A DNA stretch of 64,000 nt from Bryoerythrophyllum caledonicum (Eukaryota > Streptophyta > Bryopsida > Pottiales > Pottiaceae): assembly GCA_963971425.1 (NCBI GenBank), contig OZ020514.1:40275158-40339157 (forward strand), written 5' to 3'. The notes beneath the pieces are model-generated. The model worked only from the letters and a program-made list of their open reading frames with translations. It did not search any database and had not been told where the DNA came from. The translations under genes were made by a program, and so were the position numbers. Below are positions 23,358 through 37,598 of the stretch, piece after piece (the stretch's first letter is position 1; each line of letters opens with the position of its first letter).

Positions 23358-24165
23358 CTGCCATAAAATGGATAGGGTTCGACTCAATACCGCATTGCTG
23401 GTGACCTGCTATTGCCCATGTTCAAGCACGCTGCAAGCTAGTTAATTTGCAGAACTGCATCGCAACAAAGGCTCAGCAGCTAAGGAGATAATCGGCACTG
23501 GCTTCAGAAAAAAAGCGCATGCTTAAAACCTACTCTCAACTAGATTACCTTCGAAAAGACGCCACACTTAATCCATTCGTTGAAGGCATAATTGCTCAAC
23601 CATCCACAATCCTGCTCACAAAAACTCTTATTTTCCTCTGTATCATAAATGCCGCTGGACACGGCCAGATGACACAGCACCTCAGATCTGCGCTTGGTTA
23701 CACCAACTGGGAAACCTGCTCCCAAAAATTTCTTACCGCCAAAGGATGAAAGTCAGAAATGCGAGAATACACAAAAACTGCAGAAAGCGCCTGCATTTAA
23801 ACGAAGGCAAACACCTGCGTGCTCAGTTTCAGAGCGGCAGCGCAAATTTGAAGAAAAAACCCCATCCTGAATCATTTGAAGATTGAATCTAACTTCCCAG
23901 CACCCAAGAACTGTATCTAAACCTAATCATGTCAAAACCAGAAGAAAGCTTTCCACAGAACGACATTTATTGCTGCTTCTCCAAGACCAAGATCGTCCTA
24001 AACATACTTCCTCTCTATCTGTGAACTGTTAAACCACCTCCCGATATCGAGAGATGAAATGCCACCCACCTCTACACACTTCATATCCAATTTCATTATT
24101 ATTTTGCTCCATAACCACAGAAACAGTATGTACAGGATGGGCACTAATATGATGAACAAACTCAC
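23358..24165 (-). other. possible 5' UTR intron of the SAC3A-type gene
   Basis: On the minus strand, GTGAGT starting at 24165 follows ...CTTTTACATG. The sequence TTTTATGGCAG, ending at 23358, comes ten bases before the start codon. They would bound an 808-base intron in the 5' untranslated region. This is inferred from splice-site appearance only. Confidence 0.4.
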
Positions 24166-24420
24166 CATGTAAAAGTTGCAAGATCAAAGCAGGAGGTGGA
24201 GCTGAAACCCTAACCGACAAAGCTCCAAACTGCACCGAACAATTTTGGTTCTTGATAGAACAACTCCACTCTTGCCGCTGGAGACCAGCGGCAACCAGTC
24301 AATTTCGCAGGAAACCTTTCTAAATGCATTTAGAGAAGTGGATGAACATCGGTCCTTTTGAAAGGGGCTCTAGTGACGAAAGAAACGCGGGGCAACAGCC
24401 GTAGGAATCAAGCACAACTT

Positions 24421-26339
24421 AGGACCACTAGGACCCAGATAGCATTTGCGACCTTATGTAGGTCAATTTTGTAACTACCTACTCTGTAAGTAGATACGTT
24501 AAAAATGAAGGACATGTTCATTCCTCTAGGATATTTTTAGAATATCAATAAGACATAATAAAATCCTAAGACCTTTCGCCATGATTGGTTGAACTATGCT
24601 ACTAGCCTCCAGTAGGTAAGAAGGATTTGAACTAGTAAATTAGGAAAGTCTACGTTTTTCCATCCATTTAACCCTTTAGTGCCCAAGCAACAACTTTGTG
24701 GCTACTAAGAGTGTTAAATCTTAATCGAAATGAAATTCGTAAAGTACTAGATTGCAGGCTTTGAAGTTCATATTTGCATATACATTACATGAATATTTTA
24801 CAATTATTAAAGCATGATTTGAAATATTGGAATAAAAAAAGTTATGAACATAACATGTTCAATATAGCTACTCACAAAATTGTCTCAATGTTTGCTTGAA
24901 CACCATACTTTCTCAATACTTCTATTTTACGTATTTCATTGACCTGCCCTTTTTCAAAAACTTTTATTAGCATCTTCAAAGTACATTGTACAAAAATCAA
25001 AGCAACCATGTTTATTAAAAAAAAGACAACAAAAAGCATATGATCTGAATATTTATTGCAAGCCCTAATATCTCCTATCAAAACCAATAACCGTTGATTA
25101 TGTTGGATGCTTATGATTGTCTTTTGTTATAACATTGGAAACTCCCCATTAATTTTTACCTTTTTACTAAGGATAGAGATCATGATGAAAATACAAGGTT
25201 GACATATTAACAAATTGTACTTTTTGACAAAGTCACTTAAGAAACACAACAATTGTAAGTTCTAACATTTAGCTATTAACATGAGTAAAGACAGATGTAG
25301 TATATGACTTGTGGAGGTGCCCATTACTATAAAATAGAAAAGTGAAGCTCGTTCATTGTAGTCTTAAAAGAAAAATGAGAAGAAACTCAATACAATGCTA
25401 CTTTATCTAAATCCAAATCTTTAAAGGTTCGGATTGCTCACAGTTCAAATCTAGTAAAAATATCATGATTTAGAACTGGCAAGAATCTAAAAAATTCTCA
25501 GTTCCGTTATATTTGGCGTAGAAATGCTTTGAGAGACTCCTCGCATGAATTAAAGGTAGTGAAGAAACTTTTGAAAGTTAACCAAAGAATTAAAGTAAAA
25601 TTTTCAAAAAATAAGATATAATATGATGTAGCGTGTAAACTTACATAAATCTATAAGTGGGTTCACCAACGAAACTCAACATATGTAAAGGCAAAAGAAT
25701 TTGAGTCATACAATAGATTATTTTCTCCTTGTTTTTATGAGGTATCAAAATCAGATGGAAATAGGTTACTTGTAAGAATTGGATAGAAATAGATCATGGC
25801 AACTAGGATCAGATCCATGGAAAACAAGAATGATGACATCTCAAGGGTTCGACTATAAATTAGACTACTGAGGTTTCAAGTTAAATTGAAACAATATGTG
25901 ATAATAAGTTATATAAATGACATATGATGTTATCAAGGCATCCTCTTTACATTCATATATAGGGATCATAGGGTGTAGTCTTTAAATGCATCTTTTGGAT
26001 CCCAGAATTACAGAATAAACTTTCCAATGTCCTCATCTCCAACTTTACTATCAATTATTAAATGCGCTCTTCAACTATACATGATATATTTCAGGATTTG
26101 AAGGACAAAATAGTCCCTAATCCCACTATGGCATCTTGTCATCTATTTAGCGAGGCTTCAATTTCTTCTTATACAACAAAGTCTAAGTCTCTCATCTTTT
26201 GCTCTGACATCAACTCCAATAATGAGATTAGAAGCTCGCACTCCAATCATGCATTGGGAAGAAGCATTCTCTTGAGGCGGAAGGATTGAGAGTAAGAGGT
26301 TGCTCAAGTACTTCAAGTATTGTATTTTTTACATGGCTT
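24421..26339. other. AT-rich, no recognisable gene
   Basis: No conserved frame, array or RNA gene recognised. Confidence 0.5.
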
Positions 26340-26640
26340 ATCATATTTTAAGAACTGCTCGTAGTTATTATGGCATTATAAATAGATGAAGTAGATTTGG
26401 AGGGACAAGTAAAAACAAAAAAACAAAGAGAAATGAAAGGACCCATGAGGTTAAACCGCCAAATATCCCATATTTGTTGGCGAAGGTTGTTACCAAATGT
26501 TACTATGAGTAAAAGTCTAAAAAAACAACATCTCACTTCAAACATTGTTTATAATAACTTGTATATTTTAAATGCCTGTGCAACCATTTTTCTACTTCTA
26601 TTGAATTTTAATAGGTTTTGGGCACACTCATTTGAATTGC
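26340..26640 (+). mobile_element. solo Copia LTR, diverged
   Basis: This matches, with many changes, the LTR at the right end of the Copia fossil (34.1-34.46 kb, minus strand). It shares the start (TTAAGAACTGCTCGTAGTT here, TTAAGAGTTGCTCGTAGTT there) and the later block around aagcattgttt and caaccat...ctacttttctt. No internal Copia sequence accompanies it, so it is a solo LTR or a truncated piece. It is old. Confidence 0.6.
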
Positions 26641-29533
26641 ATATGTAGGATTATGGTCCAAATTGGTTAGGAAAAGGTCTTGAGAGTCCTTGAGCTTTGG
26701 AGGTGTCCAAGAGTTTATAGAAGGTTGTTAGCATTGGAGGGGCCCATGAGTTCACAAAGAGTTTTTGAAGTAATAGAGGTGATTAAGGACGCCACGACAA
26801 GTCTCTAAGAGCATTGTTGATATACATTTGGGCTTTTAGATTTTTAGGTTTTTCAAAGTATTTGTGTACTTTTGCCATACATTTGATACACAACTTATAT
26901 GGTAGGTGCTGATTTCTGCATATTTAAGGTACATAAGTACACATTTGAACTGAAATAGATCTTAAAAAGGGATCATTTGAGTGATTGAAGTGAGGAGCTA
27001 TGATGGTTCCTTTCAACTTCTGTAAGTACTCTAGAGTGGATAAAGAAGAAAGTCCAAAAAATATGGGAAGACTTTTTTGATGTCATGGGTATATAAGACC
27101 TTGAAAATCTAGAATATTAAATGGAATGCTAGTTTCTACAATTTAGATATTATCAAGTTGCAGTATAAAGCATTTATATAGCAAATAGTCTATAGGATGA
27201 AATTTTTATAGTTTTTGTACAATGTTGTATTTGTCATGTTATTCTTTTAAACAATGTCATGTTATTCCTACAATTGTTGTTACATCTACCCGAATTACAA
27301 TAGACAAAGAATATATATATATGTGTAAAACATGCAAAAAGGGATGTTAGTTTGTAGAAAAGCTAATCATCTCCACTACTCCAACAATCAAACATCTTTT
27401 GAATTGTCGTAGAATGAGTCCACATTAGGTAGACTCAAGTGTTATGAACTTACATAATGACAAATGTATTTGGCATGTAATACTTCCAATAGTCTTCAAA
27501 TTGAATGATGCCTAAAGATATGGTATATTGGTTTTGAATTGAAAACTACCTATTGAATAAAAAGATGTGTTTGAGTATTGTTTATAGTGTACATATATCT
27601 TACCTTTGTGTATTTAATTCTATGGAAGCTCAAATATATGTAGAATTATTTCACTAAATATGGCAAAATAACGACTGTGAGTTAAATTATTGCATTAACA
27701 GTTATTAAGGTTCTCCTTACAATGTAATGGGAATACAACGTCTAGCTCATCAATCTCTAATCTATCCAAGAAAAATCCGTATTTCCAAGTCGATTCTACT
27801 ATAACCAAAATATCTAATCATGCAAAGAAGGCTATGTGATACAATCATATGTCTTGTTGTTGATTATCATTGAGACATTAATAAGGGTTGCATTTCAACA
27901 CTTGTAGACAATAAAAATACACACATTAAAAATTAAGAAGCCAACTGGAGATTATATGTTTTCAAATGAATCTAAAAAAAAATCATCTTTACACTATACA
28001 TTTTGATGTTCAAAGAAGATATTTACGTCTCAAATACCTTCATACATTGGAGAAATTTGAATTGTCCTTACAGAATATTGCAATGTATGTTAATACCTCC
28101 TTGAGTTTCCAAGCAGCATTGTTCGCAAGTGGAAATGCGTCTAATTATCCCAGTCTTGCTGAAGCTCCACGTTGCGTCAACCCAACATCTGCTACAACCT
28201 CACTTGCATATTCAGGAACATAACCCCCTTCTAGATAGAAATCTATAATGTTAGTCTCCATCGCTTATCTACATAAATGAATACCTCAATATACATGCAT
28301 GATTCACTTTGGACCACTCTATTACCACACAAACATCAACAATCACACGCATCAGTGCATTTGAATAAAAATATCATGTTCTCGTGACCAAGGCAGGAAG
28401 CGTTCGTCCCCTTGCAACACTCTTAACCACATAAAAAACCTCCATTGATTCTTGTTCAAGGCTATCATCCATACATAGTAGTATTAATTTTGTACCAAGC
28501 GATAAGTGCAATACAAAAAGTATTTGAAGGTTCAACAAAAAACTTGTGTACTTCCATGTTGATAAAGAAGGGAAGTTTGGAGTCAAACTTGGCTAATATA
28601 AGCTAACTGATTAAAAATTTGCAAACCCCAACTACAGCCATGTCTAAGATATCTACTATTGTAATCAAGGTATCACCTTTGAAAACCCATTGTGACTTCA
28701 AGTAGATGATGGAATATAATGATTAACATCTTTGAACAAATAATGTAAGTATGCTCTTCCAACTTATCAAACTTTGAAACATTCATCTACGTAGACACGA
28801 GAACATGTTCGGCTTCCTTGAATAAGTTGGTTGCTTCAAACCACAATTGCTCCAATGGACAAAATTATGCAACCTCTAACTCATCAAATCTAAAGTATTA
28901 AACTCTATTTTTCTTATAAGATACACCAAAGTCATAGTAGGAATTCAAAGTCATATAAAGCTTGCAACTACTCCAACAAAATAAAGAGCTACTAAAAATT
29001 TGATTCTAAATTATTATTCCATGAGAGATAATAAATAGTCATTTTCTCACTTTAGGCTGATACTCAAGGACTTTCTTCTTTAGGATCTATTTCTTTAACC
29101 TTTGCCTTTTTCTTGTATTAAACCATTACGGCAATCAACATCTTCTTTTCCAAGCTTTTGATTTTCTTCTCAATTGTCGAAATTTCTTCTTTCTTCTTTC
29201 ACCTGTCTTTTGATTCCCTTTTTTTCATGTGAATCCATTAAAAGGTTTGGATTACCTTGAATATCCACATGCTTAAGTTCCATTCATAAAGGTCTATTTA
29301 TTGACCACATGCAAGGTTTAAGAGAGTTTGAAATATATTATATAATACATTTATACAAAATAGTATTATAAAATGCTATAGTATTATACAAATTATGCTC
29401 AAAGAACCTTTGTTATAGAAAATCAACAGAGAACATATGATTTTGGCAGCATACAAGGACTTATAAAACTTCTAAAACTCTTAAGGATGTCTCTTTATTA
29501 AAAAATCATGGAATTTGAACAAAAAAATAAGCA
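26641..29533. other. AT-rich, no recognisable gene
   Basis: Some weak minus-strand frames at 28.0-28.6 kb look like a very worn gene, but I cannot name it. Nothing else is supported. Confidence 0.4.
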
Positions 29534-32500
29534 CTATGTCTTTTCAAGCAACTTGCAAGTCCATCTAAGCACTATGTCGCTTATTTTTGAGAAGACACAG
29601 GCTTCAAAGTGTCGCTTTCTCGCAAGTGCCATCAACACATTGGCCACCATGTCTTTCATTGGACAATGCTTCAAGCTAATCTTGTCGCTCTCCAACTTCT
29701 TGCGAATGAAGTGATGTTGTACATCAATGTGCTTCGTGCGTGATTTGTGTGTGGGGTTCTTCCCAAGGGCTATGCACCCTTGGTTGTCACACATGATGGT
29801 CGTTGCTCCTTTTTATACAAACTCCACATCCGCCAAGAGCTTGCAAAGCCTAATAGTCTCCTTCTTACTTTGGCTAGTTGCCATGTACTCTACCTCTGTC
29901 GTGGATAAGGCAATGGTGGATTGCCTCTTCCAATTCCACAAGATGGCACCATCTCTAACAAAGAACACATACCTCGTTGTTGAACCATGCTCACCGCAAA
30001 AGCAAGGTCAACCCGTGTAACCACCATGGCATACATCAATGACCCAACTCCACTCTTGTATGTCACACCTCATCTCACCTTGAATGGCTTCAAATCTGTT
30101 CCTACGAGATCTTCAACAACTTGAAATTTGTATCAAGTGGTGTACTAATAAGCTTGCACTTTTCCATATTGAAGCGCTTCAGCACCTTCTCAATGTACTT
30201 AATTTGGCTCATGGTCATGGTGCGTGCCTTGCGGTCCCTCATCAATTCCACACCAAAACAATACTTCAACTTGCCAAGATTGGTCATGTCAAACTCCGCG
30301 TCAAGCTCGCCTTTGAGCTACTACAACTTGGCCGAAAGGCTAGCCAAGATAATTAAGTCATCTACATAGATGAGCACTATTAATAAGTACTCATCCGTTT
30401 GCTTGATGTACAATGAGTGATCCGCTTCGCTTCTTGTAAAGTCAATGTGTTGGTACCTAGCCCTTGGTGATTACTTGAGTCCGTATAACGACTTCTTGAG
30501 CTTGCACACAAGATGCTCAAAGTTCCTCTTTTCAACACCCTGTGGTTGGCTCAGGTAGATGTCCTCTTCCAAATCGCCATTTAAAAATGCAGTCTTCACC
30601 TCCATTTGGTGGATCTCCAAATCCAACGCGACTCCAAGCGCAAGGACGCACCAAATGGTGTTGAACTTTGCAACGGGAGAAAAGGTCTTAAGAAAGCCCA
30701 CTCCTTCAACTAGAGAGTATCCCTTTGCTACCAACCGCACCTTGTGGCACACAACTTGACCCAAAACATCCATCTTCAAGCAAAACACCCACTTGCATCC
30801 GACACTTTTGCGACCCTTCAAAAGGGGAGCAAACTCCCTAGTTTCATTCGCCATGAGCAAGTCATACTCCTCTTGCATGGCCGCCCTCCCACTTTCTTGC
30901 ATCCTTGGATCGCATGGCTTCACACACGTTCAATGGATCCTCAAGGATGGCCACATTGGCTTGCTCCACTTCATGTTTCGGCAAGATGTGATTTATCCAC
31001 CACTCTCCACATAGCCGTCGCTACCTTCATGGATATTGTCGCTCTTGAGTACTTCCAATATTTTCATCACCACTTGGTGTTGATGTAGATATTGTTGATG
31101 CCCCATGGTTGCACCTTCTTCTTCACCATCCACCGTCTCCACTTTCATGGGATCACTATCACCCGTGGTACTTGGTCTGGAAGATTTGACCACCATAACC
31201 AACAAAGGCGTCTCACTACTCCTACTTGGACTCATCTTCAAACCATCACCAATACTTGAGCTATCTTCAACAATCAGCACATCACGACTCCAAATGATCT
31301 TTTTCGTCTCAACACACATGAGGCGATATGCCTTGGTGCCCTCGCATTAGCCAAAAAACAAAGATTTTATGCCATATGCATCAAGTTTACTCCTCTTTGC
31401 ATCCGGCACCATCGCATATGCAATGCATCTAAACACACGCGTGCAATACATGGCTTACATACAATGCATGGCTTGCGGCCGCTCCAAGGCTCTTGTGGTG
31501 TGATGGTAGCAAGCGCTCTTGTCGGGCACCGATTGCGGATGTACACTGCATTGGTCACCGCTTCCGCCCAAAAAACGAGCTTGAGCCGTTGAACATGGAT
31601 CATGCTCCTCGCCATCTGTACAATGGTGCAATTAGCTTGCTCGGCCACTGTACTTTGCTTTGATGTTGATGGTTGCCTCTTGGTGCCGCGATGCTTCAAG
31701 TAGCCTCAAAATGTGTTGAAGATGAACTCTACTATTATTGGATTGAAATACTGATCTTGTGCTGCGATTGCTACTCCGCAAGCGCCTTGAACTCCTTGAA
31801 CTTCTCAAGGAACATCCCCTTTGTCTTTAACATGTACAACTACGCCTTCCTTGAAAAGTCATCAATAAAGGTCACAAAGTACCTTGCACCGCCAGTGGAC
31901 GTAGTCTTCATGGAGCCGCACACATTGGAATTTACAATCTCCAAAGGCTTTGTGGCACGAGTCTCTCTATCCTTTGGAAATAGTGCCCTATGTTGCTTGC
32001 CTTGCACACACCCTTTACAAAATGGCATAGATGACTCATCTTTGCAAAGGGCCATGCCACTTACCATGCTTTGAATCAAATGCACACTTCTCACATTCAA
32101 ATGACCAAGTTGACGATGCCAAAGCTCCATGGCGCCATTCTTGCTTGATGAGTGCCAAATTGGCCGCATCCGCCTTATACACCTTGGTAAAAGTTGTCTT
32201 CACGAGGTGCTACCGCAAATACATCACCATTTGGGGCTGTATTTGTGCACGCGTCCATATTGAATTGTACCTTCATACCGCTTGATACAAGTTTGCTCAC
32301 CGAGAGCAAGTTTGGTTGCAATTTGGGAACATGGAAGACGTCCTTGATTGTCATCCTCTTCAAATGCCCCCTTACGAGCACTTTAACAACAATGGAGTAA
32401 TTCCAATGGCATCCACAACACTATCATCATTCAAATGCACGTTGCCTAATGAATTACCTCATACGTATGAAATGCCGCCAGATGTAGTGTCATGTGTTCT

Positions 32501-34462
32501 GTGGCGCTCAAATCTAAAATCCACTTACAAATGGGTTTGAAATATGGTCCATCTTGAGCTGCAAATGCATAGTCATCATCCTCCTTGGCATGGTTGGCAT
32601 TCTCCTTCTTCATTGCTTGGTTTGCGTTGCCCTGCTCCCCGTTCTTTGGCTTGAAGCAATTTCGTGCGAAATTGCCGGATTTGTCACAATTGTAACATAC
32701 ATTGGGCTTGCCACGTGAGGATTAGCTGTCTCCTTTGCTTTGTCTTAATACCAAGGCTGCATCATTGCCATGCGCCTCCTTTCCCTTCCACTTAGACACT
32801 TTGTGCATTATTTGTGCAACCACAAATTCCATGGTGAGGTCCTATATGCGCAAGATCTCCAATGCGGTGATCAAGTGCTTAAATGAGGGCTACAAACTCT
32901 CAAGCTATGTCAACACCACATCTTCATCTTTGACGAGTACCTCCAAGCAATAGAGTTGATCCACAAATGCCTTCACTTGGTTAATGTGGGTCAACATGTC
33001 ATCACCTTCTTGCATCTTGATTGTAAAGAAGTCGCGACGAAAGAACTAGATGTTGAATAAACTCTCCATTTTGTGGATGTTGCACAATGTCTTCCATGCT
33101 TCCGCTGGTCCTTTGCAACTCTTAATGTGAGCAAGTTGGTTGTCCACCAAACTGAGCCCAATGATGGACATGGCCTTGTTCACACACCGATTGTAGTCCT
33201 TTTTGACCTTTGGATAATCGTTGGAGGATGGAGGTTCCTCGGAGTCCTCAACAATCTTTCAAAGGTCTATGGACTCCAACACCATCTCTATCTTGAACTT
33301 CCAATGATTAAAGTTGTCCTCCTTGAACATATCAATGACTCTAGCACTCTCATTGTCAAAGTGGCGAGATTGGCCCTTCTAAGCTCCTAATATGCTCTTA
33401 CGCACCTCAATCACTCAATTGAGACCCTTAAGGCTCCCAAATGAATACCTTAGCACCTTAGACACTTCAATCAGCCCCTTCAAGGCTCTAACGTACAAGA
33501 AGAATCAAATGAGTCACTTCTAAATTCAAATGAGCAAAAGTACTACCTAAACACTCAAGTCTACTACTTGTAGACTCAAATGTACACCTTTGCACCTCAT
33601 TCAAATAAATCAACCCCTTCTTTGCTCATATACGCAAATATGGACGTCAATATCCATAATGAGCTTCACGTTGACTCCAATGTACAACTTTTCACCTCAA
33701 TCACTCAAATCAACGTCTTTAGAGAGCAAACAAGCGCATCTACTATGAATGAACACTTTCAAGATTCAAGAGCTTGAATGTGCACAACCGCCGCTCTTTG
33801 CAACTCTTTGTGCCTTCTCAAATGGCCTTTAGATCTCCAAATGAGCCCTTTTGCACATCCTAAACTTTAAATGAGCCCTTGTGCACCACTAAAATTCTAA
33901 AGCATCTCTTGTGCATTACCAAAGCTTCAAAGCCTTTCTTGTAGAATACGGAAGCTCCAAAGCCTTTCTTCTCCACCACCATAGCTCCAAAAGTTGTCTT
34001 TGTGTACCTCCAAAGTACAAAATCAGACCTTGTGCACTCAAACACTCAAATTCACTTAAGATCTTCTTTAAACAACTTAGCAACAAATCTCTACACTTGC
34101 AACCCACATGGGTGGGCCCATAATCTATTGATATTAAGAAAAGTAGAGAGATGGTTGTACAAACAAGTGAAAGACACACAAGGAAGTACAAACAATGCTT
34201 GGAGTCAGATGTTCTTTCTTTCAAAGGCCTGCACTTATACTACCACCTAGTGGCGTCTCATGCATCTTGTATGTGGCTTTTCAAGCAACTTGCAAGTGCC
34301 TTCTAAAGTATCAGGCAATTGGCATCTCAAGCAACTTGCAAGTCCGTCTATGTCAACTCATGGCCATCCATTTTTCCTTGCTTATCCCAAGTGGGTTGGT
34401 CCATCTACCTCAATAACTATTTACAATGTCGTGATAACTACGAGCAACTCTTAAGTCCAACA
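29534..34462 (-). mobile_element. Ty1/Copia LTR retrotransposon fossil
   Basis: Minus-strand element. Its 5' LTR (about 34095-34462) begins TGTTGGACTTAAGAG. Then follow gag with a worn zinc knuckle (about 32.6-33.3 kb), protease (about 32.4-32.5 kb), integrase (about 31.4-32.2 kb, with LWHRQLGHLN), reverse transcriptase (about 30.1-30.9 kb, with QMEVKTAFLNGDLEE) and RNase H (about 29.53-29.8 kb, with KHIDVQHHFIRKK). This order (integrase before reverse transcriptase) is Copia. The 3' LTR is reduced to a short piece at its left end. It is broken in ten or more places and old. Confidence 0.9.
34095..34462 (-). repeat. 5' LTR of the Copia fossil
   Basis: Begins TGTTGGACTT on the minus strand, a usual Copia start. 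It contains an internal repeat, CAAGTTGCTTGA, seen twice. A related solo LTR lies at 26.34 kb. Confidence 0.6.
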
Positions 34463-34815
34463 GATACCTCTTAGGCTCCTATCAATTAGGAAACTACGGC
34501 TATCTAATTTATATGTAGTTTTGGCACTTACTAAAATTATCATAAAAAAATCATATACATCACTTTCTCTCATTAATCTATCCTAGAGGCAAAAATAGTA
34601 TTATATTAATGAGAAATTTGTTGAAAGTGTTAATTTTATAGCCAATAAATATGCCTATATCAATGCCCTTGGGCGCACAAGATTATTCCATGAAAGAAGC
34701 ACGAGATCATTAAGAAAACATGAATATCTCCATTTACGTACCTTGCTTTTGCTTGGTGTAGGAAGCGACTTGTAGGAAGGAAGAGCCAAAGTATGAATTT
34801 TTTTGCACCATGCTT
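34463..34815. other. short AT-rich spacer
   Basis: Lies between the Copia LTR and the CACTA element. CTT at 34813-34815 is the left target duplication of the latter. Confidence 0.6.
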
Positions 34816-37595
34816 CACTATAAGAAACCCGTGTCTTTTGTGACGTGTTGAAAAACACGCTTGAACATCAAAATAAACATGTTGTGACATCAATGTTGAT
34901 ATCACCGAAAATCCGTCTACCTTGACAGGCAAATTTTTTGATAACATGGTTGATTTGGGGTTGTCAATCTCTTGACATCCAAATGAACGTGGTCTAAAAA
35001 GCTTTAGAAAGGGCTCCACGTGGAGGGGGGCCGACGTCCACATCAACAATGTTTTCTTTTGGACAGCGCCACGCGGGATTTGTTTTCATCCAACTCCATT
35101 TTGAGCGGGCAATGACATGGAATTTAATATTTGCTAACTTGGACCCCTAATTTTTGACGTGGACAGTCCACGTTAACTGACGACATGGTTTTAGGGTATA
35201 TTATGTCCACACAGGGCTGTTACTTTTGGCGTTTGTTTTGACATGCTCATGTTGTTCATGACATCAATCCCAACGTTCGCACGTTTTGCTAATATGTTGT
35301 CATTGATATTTGTCATGCCAGAGTTCATGTTCACTTGAACATCCTCTTTGTTTATGCGGACGTTTTTCTAAATATGTATTTAAAAAACTACTGTTCTATG
35401 TGATGTTCTCTTTAACGTGGGATGAATGAGTGACAGTGTCATTGGAGACGTGAAACACTGTTAGCTCTAATGTGAGAGATGAACATGCCATCAACGTAGC
35501 TTTTACATTCCAGGTTACATGGACGGTGGCCAACCGTGGAACACCATTGCTACATTCATTGCCTGCAGCAATACAAAGCATCCTATACATCCTTGTGGTC
35601 TACTAATTGAAGTATGACATACAAAGTGTATCTCATCTAACGCGACAAAAAAAAGTCAGATTCTTCTTAGTCACTTTTAACACAAGCTACGGAGGTTTGG
35701 ATGACCTAGTTGGCTTTGGTGTTGGGCCTTTGCTTCCTGCTACCTTAGTTGTTTGCTTCGTTGCCTTTGTAGCTTGTGAGGTCTTTACAACACGTCGTGA
35801 GCGGGTTGATGGCTTAGTGGATGCTTCAATCACTTCTTGCAAGAATTTACTAGGATGACATATTAGAGTGGACACTTGCATCCATTCTAGAGCTCAACGG
35901 ATTGATTTTTTCCAATTACATGGAATCACTACCTCTAACATCAACATAGGCTAAGAAAAGAACTTGCTTGTGAAAATGAAAGCATTTATAGACCACAATC
36001 ACTCGTAAGGTAAATTAGAGACACTGTTCCCGTCCTTAGTAACATTACAAAGTGTCATCTGTGATTGTCAAAAAAGACGTCAGAATTGATAGGGGATTGT
36101 CATGTCAAAGACTCCAGTCCTCTTTTTGTTGCTAGACAAATTGAGATCTTTAAAGTCAAGTTGATCTAATTGATGCAGTCATCAAGAAGATTGAGATCAA
36201 GTGACTTAGGTGCCGTAAGAGAGAGATATTGCCTCAAGCGAGTTTAATAGCACCTCTACTGTCTTCTCAAATCACCAAACAAATCCAACAAACTGCAAAT
36301 ATCAAGTACAAAGCTTTGGGGTCAAGGCTTACCACTTACGTTTCACTTGATGTCAAACTCAACAACAACGTGTCTACCTGCATATTTCTGGAGACGTCAA
36401 TTCATACGGATACTATGTTACAAAATTAAAAATCATAAGAACGAACCCTCCCTGTTGGAAAAGGTCTCACTCTGTGCAGACTTGTGTATACTCTCCTGAG
36501 CAAATTCTCCTCCAAACCAACATGCAAACATCATATACTTTCCAACAAAACTATTTTCTAGTGCTCAAAATTGACTCCACCACATCTACAAGGCATCACC
36601 TCCTACTACACAGTGCCGACAATGATGTTGTTGATGGAGATGAAGATGAGCTTCACAAAGATTCTGTTGAACCATGGTGCCCTCCGAATTGCCACCTTTA
36701 AGAGCTCCGCACGCACACAATCAACCACAAAATCCATCAAAAAATCCAAACCCTACTACAACACGAAGCATGTGGAGTTGTTGGGCGTGACTTTGGGGTG
36801 TTGGTTTGTTTTGTACCTTGGCAATCGGGCTTATAGCAACGCTTGACAAGGCGGATGTTGTCCTTGGCGACGGCCATGACTCTACATACAAACCAAACAA
36901 TCTCCAGATTTCATAATTTCATAACTAAAACGTCAGAAGGTGCCTACTCAAAATTCATGAAAACCCACCTACCTATGTAGACGAGCTGGGTTTTCAATGA
37001 GAATTCCAGTAATGAAGGACGGAAGATCGCAAAACTCTAAAAACCCCAGCAATCGCGCCTTTGCTTGCCAAAACCCAACTTCAATCTTCGATTGCGCCCT
37101 CTGTATTCAAAACCCAACTCCAATTTTGTGACGAGGATGAAGAAGAAGAAGTGCGTACGTTTAGAAAGAAGGTAAAGGAGAGGAATTGGTGCACATTCTG
37201 ATGGTGATGGCGGAGGTCTATGGATTTATTTGTGCGCCGATGCTTATAAAGTTTTTGCCTACTTATATAGACGAGCTGCCCATTTTTTGAATTTTTTAAT
37301 TCTGGGCAGCAGTCTGCAGTCATGCTACAGTGAAAATAAAAGCAGTTGCTAACGTGGACATCTCGTGCTTTCTATGATATTACACTCTGACATGACCATG
37401 TTTTTTTTGACATCACCAAAAATGTATTAGTCTACGATGACATCAGCGCGTTTTGTCTTTAACATGAACACATCTTGTTGCAACGTCAAACTAAATTCGA
37501 GGTACTGTAGAGATTTTCCGCCTGACGTGTGACATCACAGAAAACACAACACGTAATAGCCTTGACAACACCAAAAACATGGTTTTCTTATAGTG
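34816..37595. mobile_element. non-autonomous CACTA (EnSpm) element
   Basis: Begins CACTATAAGAAACC and ends GGTTTTCTTATAGTG. It is flanked on both sides by CTT (34813-34815 and 37596-37598), the 3-bp duplication of this superfamily. Total 2780 bp. The subterminal 300-500 bp on both sides repeat short motifs such as GACATCA, CATGGT and GACGTG, as expected for transposase-binding sites. I found no TNP2-type transposase, so it should depend on a helper. The interior (35.6-37.1 kb) has modest open frames without known domains. It may include captured host DNA. Confidence 0.85.
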
Positions 37596-37598
37596 CTT

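Noticed and set aside
34660-35049. 129-codon minus-strand frame across the CACTA left end
   Set aside because: It spans the transposon border and has no recognisable domain; chance open frame.
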